Assembly: GCF_002284535.1 (NCBI RefSeq)
Contig: NZ_NPKH01000023.1
Location: 403,767 to 467,766 of the forward strand
DNA length: 64,000 bases
Direction: 5' to 3'
Source: Mesorhizobium wenxiniae
Lineage (GTDB): Bacteria > Pseudomonadota > Alphaproteobacteria > Rhizobiales > Rhizobiaceae
Both the position numbers and the translations under genes were made by a program. This document shows, one piece after another, positions 7,979 through 15,608 of this stretch. Position 1 is the first letter of the stretch. Each line of letters opens with the position of its first letter. The notes below the pieces were generated by a model. It searched no databases. It was not told the DNA's origin and saw only the letters and a list, made by a program, of their open reading frames with translations.

Positions 7979-10900
7979 ATGACGCGTTGGCTGCTGCGGA
8001 TATTCAGCGCGATCGCGTTGGCCGGTTTCGCGGCAGCCGTCTGGTTTGCCGGACCATTGATCCGCTTTGCCGATACCCGCCCGCTGGCACCCGTCTGGCT
8101 GCGCGTGACGATCATCGGCATGATCGTTGCGATCGTGACGCTCTTCTATGGACTCCGTTTCTGGCAAAAGCGAAAGGCACAAAAAGCGCTCGAGACGATA
8201 GTCACCCGCAACGACGACAGGGATGACGACTCGCAGGTGCTCGAGGCTCGCATGAGTGAGGCCGTCGCTGCGCTCAAGCGGTCGAGCGGCAAGCGCAACT
8301 TCCTCTACGAGATTCCCTGGTACGTCGTCATCGGCCCACCTGGTGCCGGCAAGACAACGGCGTTGGTCAATTCGGGTCTGAACTTTCCGCTTGCCGGTTC
8401 GGGCGACGCCCAGCCGGTGGCCGGCGTTGGCGGCACACGATCCTGCGACTGGTGGTTCACCGACCAGGCGGTGCTGATCGACACCGCCGGACGCTACACG
8501 ACGCAGGATTCCAACGCGCAGAGCGACAAGAAGAGCTGGCTCGCCTTCTTGTCGCTGCTTAAGAAATACCGCACCAGGCAACCGATAAACGGGGTTATCC
8601 TGGCCATCAGCCTTGCCGATCTCATGAGCCCCGATGATCGGCAGCTTGACGTCCATGTCGTTGAAATACGCAGCCGTCTGCGCGAAATCCACGAAACACT
8701 GAAAATCCAGTTCCCGGTGTACCTGCTCTTCACCAAGGCCGACCTTGTCGCCGGTTTCATGGATTATTTTGGCGGTTTCGACGAGCAGCGCCGCCGCAAA
8801 GTATGGGGCGTGACATTCCAGACCGCCGATCGCAGCAAAAACATGGTCGGTGAGGCACCGGCCGAATTCGACGCATTGGCAAAACGCCTGGCGGAGGAGA
8901 TCGCCGACCGCCTGCAGGAAGAGGCCGATCCGGTCGCACGCATATCCATCTTTGGCTTTCCAGCCCAGTTTGGCGCGCTGAAGGGCCGTATCGCCAGTTT
9001 CATCGCCAGCATATTCGATCCGGCCCGCAGCCAGGTGAACGTCAGCTTGCGTGGACTCTATTTTTCGTCAGGCACGCAGGAGGGTACGGCGATCGACCAG
9101 GTCCTGGGCGCAATCGGCCGCAGTTTCGGCAGCGCTTCTCGCGCCCATCTTTCCGGCACTGGCAAAAGCTTCTTTTTGCATGATCTTCTGACCGACGTCA
9201 TTTTCGCTGAATCCGGGTGGGTTTCATACGACAAATCGGCTGAAAGGCATGCAGCGATCGCCAGATATGGCGGCCTTGGCGCAATAACATTGATCGCTGC
9301 GGCGGCTCTGGGCACCTTGGCCCTGAGCTTTACGGTCAACAGGTCGCTGATCGCCTCTACCGCGCAAGCTATAGGCCAGTATCGCGAGACGGCAGACCCG
9401 CTACTCAAAATCTCGACGGTCGCCGATGTCGACCTCGAAAACGTCATTGGCCCGCTCGACCAGTTGCGCGATCTGCCGGCCGGGTTCGGCACCAGTGACT
9501 TGCCGACACCGATCGAGGAGACGTTCGGCCTCGGTCAGCGGGAAAGACTACTTTCGGCATCAAAAACAGCTTACCGGCAAGCGCTGGAGCGCATGTTCCG
9601 CTCGCGCCTGCTGCTTCAGGCCGAACGGACGATCCAGGCCAAGATGGCTGATCCCGCCGCGCTCTACGAACCGCTGAAAATCTACCTGATGCTGGGCGGC
9701 AAGGCGCCGAAGGTCGACGACGAGTTGATCGTTTCCTGGATGAGGCAGGATTGGGAGCAGAACCGGTATCCGGGCGAAAACAACCGCGAGGGACGGGCGC
9801 AACTCGAAAAGCATTTGCGGGCCATGCTTGCGTTGGACGACGCCTATGACCCGGTTTTCGAACTCAACCAGCCACTCGTCGAAGCTGCTCAACGCTCGCT
9901 CGGACGCATGAGCCTTGCCGATCATGCCTCCGCCTTGATAAATTCGGCGGTATACGCGGCAGCGCTGGGCGATTTTTCCGTCTCCGTGAAAGGCGGCCCG
10001 GAAGCGCAGCTGTTGTTCGAGCGTGTCGATGGTGGCGATCTGTCAGGCCTTCGCGTTCCCGGTATCTACACCTATAGCGGCTTCAACAATTTTTATCTCG
10101 GACAACTCTCGCGCATTGCGCAGATGCTTGTCGATGACCAGTGGGTTCTCGGCGGCGGCGGCGAGCAAGGTGGCATCGACCAGGAGTTGCTTAAGCTCGG
10201 TCCCGAACTTGTCGAGCGCTATGGGAGGGAGTTCGCCGCAGCGTGGAACGGGGTTCTCGACAAGTTGAAGTTCAACGCGATGCTGAAGGACAAGCCGCAC
10301 TATATCGCGCTGTCCGCAGCCGCGTCACCAACCTCGCCAATCGACCAGCTTTTTACGGCGATCGCCGACGAAACAGCTCTGACGCGAGAAGCTGGTTCCG
10401 GCAAAGACTTCGGCTCCGAGGCCGAAGCCGACATGCTTCAAAACCAGCCGCAGAACGCCGCAGATACCGCCAGGGGATTGGCCCGCATCGGGATTCAAAT
10501 CGCCAGCGGCAAATCGCAAAGCCGGGCCGGTATTGCGTCCGCTAGCGGGCAGAATCCCGGGGCGAACATCGAAGCGCAATTCAGATCATTCCAGGCTTTG
10601 GTGAACGGTCCCGCCGGACGCCGCCCAGTCGATGCGTTGACCCAGAATTTCCGCGACATCTATCAAAGCCTGCAACTGGCGGCCGACGTCCCTTCGCAAG
10701 TAGAACGCGTCAACATGAATCTGCAGCTGCAGATATCCACCCTTCGCGCCAATGTCTCGCGTCTGCCTAAGCAACTCGCCCGAATGGTCACCGCAACCGC
10801 CGACGAGCTTGACGGCAACTTCGCAGAAACCTCGCTAACGAATTTGAACCAGACGCTCGACCAGACGGTCACGCGCGCCTGCGAGGAGATGGTCGAGGGC

Positions 10901-11536
10901 CGTTATCCTTTCGCCAGCGATGGCTCGGAGGATATTGCAATGGCGGATTTCGCGAAACTGTTCGCTCCAGGCGGACTGATGGACCGGTTCTTCGCACAGA
11001 ATCTGGCATCGCTAATCGACATGACCGGCCAGGACTGGAGCTGGAAACAGGATGCGCGTTTCGGGCGCGACCTGTCGAAGTCGACCTTGAAAAACTTCCA
11101 GCTGGCCGCGGAAATCCGCAACGCCTTCTTTCCTTCAGGTGGTTCGGTGCCGTCAGTCAGTGTCACCTTTACGCCGTTTTCACTGCATGGCGATGCCGAT
11201 ACGGCGCTACTCGATATCGATGGCCAGATTGTTCAAAGCAACCAGGCGGGCAACGCGCCAAGCACGGTGAGCTGGCCGAGCGGCATGGCTTCCGCGTCCG
11301 CGAGCCTGAGCCTCATTCCGGAGATGCCGGGCCGGGAGTCCGCGATCAGGTTCGAGGGTCCGTGGGCACTGAAGCGCCTGCTGGACAAGGCTGAGATCAC
11401 CAGCACCGGCGGCAACACGCAAGCCCGTTTCGTGATCGGCGGACGCGATGTCGCCTATACGGTCAAGACCAGTTCGGACCCCAACCCTCTCTTCCTTCCT
11501 GCGTTTTCTGGGTTCAGCTGTCCACAGGCGTTTTGA
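7979..11536 (+). CDS. tssM: T6SS membrane protein TssM (IcmF)
   Basis: An 1185-residue IcmF/TssM inner-membrane protein. ATG 7979 is preceded by GGAAG; an in-frame TTG at 7967 is less likely. Two N-terminal membrane helices (about residues 5-55) precede a cytoplasmic NTPase-like domain with an intact Walker A (GPPGAGKTTAL, about 119). A third helix (near 435-455, ITLIAAAALGTLALSFTV) leads to a large periplasmic part ending in the usual C-terminal beta domain. With TssL it forms the trans-envelope core complex. Length and layout are normal for the family. Confidence 0.95.
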   Translation: MTRWLLRIFSAIALAGFAAAVWFAGPLIRFADTRPLAPVWLRVTIIGMIVAIVTLFYGLRFWQKRKAQKALETIVTRNDDRDDDSQVLEARMSEAVAALKRSSGKRNFLYEIPWYVVIGPPGAGKTTALVNSGLNFPLAGSGDAQPVAGVGGTRSCDWWFTDQAVLIDTAGRYTTQDSNAQSDKKSWLAFLSLLKKYRTRQPINGVILAISLADLMSPDDRQLDVHVVEIRSRLREIHETLKIQFPVYLLFTKADLVAGFMDYFGGFDEQRRRKVWGVTFQTADRSKNMVGEAPAEFDALAKRLAEEIADRLQEEADPVARISIFGFPAQFGALKGRIASFIASIFDPARSQVNVSLRGLYFSSGTQEGTAIDQVLGAIGRSFGSASRAHLSGTGKSFFLHDLLTDVIFAESGWVSYDKSAERHAAIARYGGLGAITLIAAAALGTLALSFTVNRSLIASTAQAIGQYRETADPLLKISTVADVDLENVIGPLDQLRDLPAGFGTSDLPTPIEETFGLGQRERLLSASKTAYRQALERMFRSRLLLQAERTIQAKMADPAALYEPLKIYLMLGGKAPKVDDELIVSWMRQDWEQNRYPGENNREGRAQLEKHLRAMLALDDAYDPVFELNQPLVEAAQRSLGRMSLADHASALINSAVYAAALGDFSVSVKGGPEAQLLFERVDGGDLSGLRVPGIYTYSGFNNFYLGQLSRIAQMLVDDQWVLGGGGEQGGIDQELLKLGPELVERYGREFAAAWNGVLDKLKFNAMLKDKPHYIALSAAASPTSPIDQLFTAIADETALTREAGSGKDFGSEAEADMLQNQPQNAADTARGLARIGIQIASGKSQSRAGIASASGQNPGANIEAQFRSFQALVNGPAGRRPVDALTQNFRDIYQSLQLAADVPSQVERVNMNLQLQISTLRANVSRLPKQLARMVTATADELDGNFAETSLTNLNQTLDQTVTRACEEMVEGRYPFASDGSEDIAMADFAKLFAPGGLMDRFFAQNLASLIDMTGQDWSWKQDARFGRDLSKSTLKNFQLAAEIRNAFFPSGGSVPSVSVTFTPFSLHGDADTALLDIDGQIVQSNQAGNAPSTVSWPSGMASASASLSLIPEMPGRESAIRFEGPWALKRLLDKAEITSTGGNTQARFVIGGRDVAYTVKTSSDPNPLFLPAFSGFSCPQAF

Positions 11537-11537
11537 G

Positions 11538-11699
11538 ATGACCTTTGAATTTTCCAATACGGTCATGCGGTCCATCGGCAACAGACGCGCGGACGTTGAT
11601 TTCGATACTTTAATATTCGAGCCTGTGGCAAACTGGCGCGATCGAGCGCCTGACAGTGCGGCGCAGAGGACGCTTGAGAAGCGCTTGGTGGCAAAGTGA
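11538..11699 (+). CDS. 53-residue ORF between tssM and pppA
   Basis: A short frame starting MTFEFSNTVMRSIGNR, two bases after the tssM stop, and ending in a GTGA overlap with the GTG start of the phosphatase gene. This looks like translational coupling. In many rhizobial T6SS clusters tagF, or a tagF-pppA fusion, sits here. I see no convincing TagF similarity, so this could be a remnant, a new small protein or only a leader ORF. Confidence 0.4.
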   Translation: MTFEFSNTVMRSIGNRRADVDFDTLIFEPVANWRDRAPDSAAQRTLEKRLVAK

Positions 11700-12463
11700 A
11701 CAATGTCGCCCTTCCCTTTGAAAGCTTCGGCGTTAGCCACAGAGGCTGTGTCCGTGAGCTCAATGAAGACAGCTATCTGGTCGAGCCGGAAACTGGCCTG
11801 TGGGTGGTGGCCGATGGAATGGGTGGACATGATGCCGGGGAAGTCGCTTCGGCCAGCATCGTCGATCATCTGGCAACGATCGGCATTGCAAGCTCTGCAC
11901 CGGATCTTCGCGCCCGCTTCGAGGACCGGCTGAGCCGGGCCAACGCCGAAATCCGCAGGATAGCGGAATCCCGCGGAGTAACCATTGGCTCCACTGTGGC
12001 CGCCCTGCTGGCGATGGATGGCCGGTTTGCCTGCCTGTGGGCGGGCGACAGTCGCGTCTATCTGATCCGCAACGCCTCGATCTCCCAGATTTCGAAGGAC
12101 CATACCGAAGTTCAGGAACTTCTCGACAAGGGCATGATCAGCGCAGCCGAAGCGCTAGCTTGGCCGCGCCGCAACGTTATTACGCATGCGGTCGGCGTCA
12201 GCGACGAGATCGTCATTGATTTCCAGCAAGGCGAAATCATGCCGGGCGACATATTTGTGTTGAGCACCGACGGGCTGACAGCGCATGTCACAGACGCCGA
12301 GATCGAGGCGGCAGCGGTGTCGGCGACACCTCAGGCGGCATGCGAAAACCTGCTACAAACGGTGCTGGCCCGCGGTGGAACAGACAATGTCACGATCGTG
12401 CTCGTGAAGATCGGTAACGGGCGCAATGAGGCCTATCCCGATCCTCCCAGAGCGGAAGGTTGA
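11696..12463 (+). CDS. pppA: PP2C-type Ser/Thr phosphatase PppA
   Basis: A 255-residue PP2C family protein phosphatase with the metal-binding motifs in order: RELNEDS, VVADGMGGHDAGEVAS, LWAGDSRVYLIR, STDGLTAHV and GTDNVTIVLV. It starts at GTG 11696, overlapping the previous short frame. It is expected to remove phosphate from the FHA protein and reset the T6SS switch. The kinase gene follows after six bases, so the antagonistic pair is co-expressed. Confidence 0.9.
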   Translation: MNNVALPFESFGVSHRGCVRELNEDSYLVEPETGLWVVADGMGGHDAGEVASASIVDHLATIGIASSAPDLRARFEDRLSRANAEIRRIAESRGVTIGSTVAALLAMDGRFACLWAGDSRVYLIRNASISQISKDHTEVQELLDKGMISAAEALAWPRRNVITHAVGVSDEIVIDFQQGEIMPGDIFVLSTDGLTAHVTDAEIEAAAVSATPQAACENLLQTVLARGGTDNVTIVLVKIGNGRNEAYPDPPRAEG

Positions 12464-12468
12464 GGCTG

Positions 12469-15090
12469 ATGAGCGCCGACGACAAGACGCGGATATCGCC
12501 TAACGTGGCCAACACAGCCGTAGGCACGCAACTCAGCGGCATCTATGAACTAGACGAGCGGATCGCATTCGGTGGCATGGGCGAAGTCTACCGCGGCCAC
12601 AACATCCAAACCGGCGACCACGTCGCGATCAAGATCGTCTTGCCCGAGTTCGCCCGTGATCAGACGATCCTGTCGCTGTTCCGCAAGGAAGCGTCGATCC
12701 TCAATCACCTGTCGCACGATGCGGTCGTGCGGTATCACGTCTTCACGATCGATCCCGGCATCGGTCGCCCCTATCTTGCCATGGAATTCGTCGACGGCCA
12801 GTCGCTGTTCGATATCATGCGACGTGGGCCGATGCCGACGGAAGACGTGCGCAAGCTTTGCCATCGCTTGGCTTCCGGCCTGAGCGCCGTGCACCAGGCG
12901 GGAGCAATACACCGCGACCTCTCCCCGGATAACATCATCCTGCCAGGAGGCCGGGTCGAACGCGCAAAGATCGTCGATTTTGGCATCGCGCGGTCGGCGA
13001 CCGTCGGCGGAGAGACGCTGATCGGCGGAAAGTTCGCGGGAAAGTACAACTACGTTTCTCCCGAACAGCTCGGGCTGTACAGCGGCGACGTCAGCGAGCA
13101 ATCCGACATCTACAGCCTGGGCTTGGTGCTGGCCGCTGCTCTGCGCGGGAAACCGATCGACATGGGCGGCTCCCAGTTGGAGATCGTGGAAAAACGCCGA
13201 ACCGTTCCGGACCTATCCGACATCGACGCCGATTTTCGTGGAATTGTTGAAGCCATGCTGCAGCCGGATCCACAAGACCGGCCGATCAGCATGGCGGACA
13301 TCGCCAGGGCGACACGTGACGATACGGATGAGGAAACAACGCCGCCAACGTCGATCACGACGCGCGACCGGGCGGGTTTGCCGCGAGCGGGGGGGACGGT
13401 CACACCTGGGCCCAAGCTCCCAAGTCAGCCTCAGGCGGCTCCGGGTGAACAGCGCTTCGTTCCGCATGTTCGGCCGGCGCTTCTGTCCGAGCCAAGGCCT
13501 TCGGCAGTAGCCGGTCCTGCTCGGGCGGTTTTGCCTAATGCCCCTGGAAAGTCCGCCAAGACCCGATCGATCGCGATCGCTGCCTTGGCGTCATTAGCTG
13601 TCGCGTCCGGTGCAGGCATCTATCTGAGCGGCTTGATGACGCCTTCCACGCCGACCGTCGGCGATACATCGTTTTTGTCTCCAAAAGCATCAAAACCTGT
13701 CCAGACGGACAGTGCTCCAAATTCGCCGGGCGATGAGCCGGCAAAGGCAGTTCCACCCCAGCCCGCCGACGTCCTCTCACCAACCGAGGAAGCCCTGGAG
13801 CCGTCGGCATCCGCGGAAACCTCGGAGCCGGCGGCAGCCGAGGCGCAGCCGCCACCCGAAAATCGGGCAGATGTCGCGGCGGATCAAAGGTTGGAGCCGA
13901 CACGGCCCGCCGAAGTCCTCTCACCAACCGAGGAAACCCCGGAGCCGGCGCCAGCCGAGACGCTGTCGCGAGCTGAAAATCAGGCAGGTGCCGCGGCGGA
14001 TCAAAAGTTGGAGCCGGCACGGCCTGCAGAAGTCCTTTCGCCAACCGAGGAAACCCCGGGGCCGTCGATAGCCGAAGCGCCATCGCCAGCTGAAGATCGG
14101 GCAGATGCCGCGGCGGATCAAAAGTTGGAGCCGACACGGCCCGCCGAAGTCCTCTCGCCAACCGAGGAAACCCCGGAGCCGGTTCCGCCGCGCGTCCAGG
14201 TCGCGCCAATGCCGCCGGCCGACAAGGCCCCGCCGCCCCCAGCGGTCCAGCCCGACGTGATGGAGAGCCCGAAGCCCGATCAGTCGGCCAGCCAGCAGGC
14301 CGCGCGGGCGCCCGACCCCGCTGCAGACCAGACGGATGATATGAACGCAAAGGGGCAGCACGACGAGCCTGCGGCAGGCAAACAGCCGGGCGAAGCCGCC
14401 GTTGCCTTGAACGTGCCGAAACCGGAACTTGAACAACCGCCGAAAAATGCCCTCGACTACCCTGCTCAACGGGCCTCTTGGGTGCGCGACTTCAACGGCG
14501 GCGACTGTTTCTATGCGACGTTGACGTCGGCAACCGAGACCGCTGTCGAGATCGAAGGATTAGGCACAGAGGTCCAGCCATTCGAACGAATGTTGTCCGA
14601 TTTCCAGGCAAGATTTCATGTCGAACCGGACATCAGCGTCCGCCTCATTGAACCGGCTCAATGCGAAGTTACCAATTTTCTGCGTTTTCTAGACCAGATG
14701 GCGACTGACAAGCCGCAGCTTGTTCTCGATCGAACGACGGTGCCGAGCGGCTCGCCGATCGGCGGCACGCTGGTGACGCGCGGCGGCCTCATTTCCAGCG
14801 TGCTGCTGATCGACCACAGGGGTATGGCATTCAACCTCGACGGTCGTATCTTGGCGCAAGCCGACAAGGCCACGTTCAAGTTTCCGATCGATCTCGGCGC
14901 AGCCGATAAGGCGGCCGGCAAGGTCGTGCCGCAGATCATAATGGTGATCACGGGTCCACAGGATGTTCAGGCTGCGGCGTTCTCCACGCCGACACCAGCC
15001 GCGCTGCTGTTGCCCAAGATTCTCGAAGAGATCGCGACCACCAGATCTGAGTTCTCCGCCACCGCAAAGTACTTCCGGCTCGGCGGGTAG
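12469..15090 (+). CDS. ppkA: membrane Ser/Thr protein kinase PpkA-like
   Basis: An 873-residue Hanks-type kinase. ATG 12469 is used; TTG 12460 is an alternative overlapping pppA. The kinase domain (about 26-290) has the glycine loop IAFGGMGEV, Lys55, HRDLSPDN (148-155) and DFG (170-172), so it should be active. After a linker a single membrane helix lies near 366-389. A proline/glutamate-rich stalk of tandem 39-residue repeats follows (about 431-572). A C-terminal, presumably periplasmic, domain of about 210 residues (from NALDYPAQRASWVRDF) has a cysteine pair and may sense envelope signals. It should phosphorylate the FHA protein. Confidence 0.9.
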   Translation: MSADDKTRISPNVANTAVGTQLSGIYELDERIAFGGMGEVYRGHNIQTGDHVAIKIVLPEFARDQTILSLFRKEASILNHLSHDAVVRYHVFTIDPGIGRPYLAMEFVDGQSLFDIMRRGPMPTEDVRKLCHRLASGLSAVHQAGAIHRDLSPDNIILPGGRVERAKIVDFGIARSATVGGETLIGGKFAGKYNYVSPEQLGLYSGDVSEQSDIYSLGLVLAAALRGKPIDMGGSQLEIVEKRRTVPDLSDIDADFRGIVEAMLQPDPQDRPISMADIARATRDDTDEETTPPTSITTRDRAGLPRAGGTVTPGPKLPSQPQAAPGEQRFVPHVRPALLSEPRPSAVAGPARAVLPNAPGKSAKTRSIAIAALASLAVASGAGIYLSGLMTPSTPTVGDTSFLSPKASKPVQTDSAPNSPGDEPAKAVPPQPADVLSPTEEALEPSASAETSEPAAAEAQPPPENRADVAADQRLEPTRPAEVLSPTEETPEPAPAETLSRAENQAGAAADQKLEPARPAEVLSPTEETPGPSIAEAPSPAEDRADAAADQKLEPTRPAEVLSPTEETPEPVPPRVQVAPMPPADKAPPPPAVQPDVMESPKPDQSASQQAARAPDPAADQTDDMNAKGQHDEPAAGKQPGEAAVALNVPKPELEQPPKNALDYPAQRASWVRDFNGGDCFYATLTSATETAVEIEGLGTEVQPFERMLSDFQARFHVEPDISVRLIEPAQCEVTNFLRFLDQMATDKPQLVLDRTTVPSGSPIGGTLVTRGGLISSVLLIDHRGMAFNLDGRILAQADKATFKFPIDLGAADKAAGKVVPQIIMVITGPQDVQAAAFSTPTPAALLLPKILEEIATTRSEFSATAKYFRLGG
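13759..14184 (+). repeat. 117-bp tandem repeats in the kinase stalk
   Basis: The unit codes for RPAEVLSPTEETPEP followed by a variable AE-rich part and AADQKLEP. The GAAGTCC core occurs at 13912, 14029 and 14146, exactly 117 bases apart. A more diverged first unit (GACGTCC at 13768) lies 144 bases before. Copy number is probably variable between strains. Confidence 0.85.
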
Positions 15091-15101
15091 CATGGACGCC
15101 G

Positions 15102-15608
15102 ATGGACCGCCGCCGCTCGCGTTTTTCCTTCCCGACCACTGTCCCGCCCAAAAATCAGCGTGACTGGCTTCGCGGCCTGCTTGCGTTGAGAGGCCGCATC
15201 AAACTTGTGGTCATGTCGGGCGCGACATTGCTGGCTCTCCTGTCGTCCCACGAAGCGCGCGCCGAATTCACCGTCTGCAATCAGACGCTCGACGTCGTCA
15301 ATCTCGCTGTCGGCCAAAAGGTCGACAATACGGACCAGACCGATGGCTGGTGGACCATCGGCGCAAATCAGTGCGTGAACGTCATCCGCGAGGAACTCAC
15401 GAACCGCTACATTTACATCTATGCGACGGACGTCTTTGGCCACGCAACCCTGACCGGGTCGACCGAAATGTGCATCGACCGGCGGCGTTTTTCGATACGC
15501 GGCATCGACGAATGCTGGCAGCGCGGCCATATCGCCGCACGATTTCTCGAAGTCGATACGCTTGAACAGGTGCGGTGGACCTTTTTTCTGACCGGAAGCA
15601 ATCCGTGA
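15102..15608 (+). CDS. secreted DUF1036 family protein
   Basis: A 168-residue protein with a hydrophobic export segment (MSGATLLALLSSHEARA) and a mature part rich in Cys, Trp and Tyr (FTVCNQT, CVNVIREELTNRYIYIYA, CIDRRRFSIRG, WFFLTG-like end). This matches DUF1036 as I remember it, a small periplasmic family common in rhizobia. Translation may start at the internal ATG before the export segment instead of at 15102. Its end overlaps the GTG start of the M23 gene, so the two are probably made together. Confidence 0.75.
   Translation: MDRRRSRFSFPTTVPPKNQRDWLRGLLALRGRIKLVVMSGATLLALLSSHEARAEFTVCNQTLDVVNLAVGQKVDNTDQTDGWWTIGANQCVNVIREELTNRYIYIYATDVFGHATLTGSTEMCIDRRRFSIRGIDECWQRGHIAARFLEVDTLEQVRWTFFLTGSNP

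Noticed and set aside
7279-8692. Two minus-strand frames of about 280 codons
   Set aside because: They are antisense shadows of tssL and tssM.
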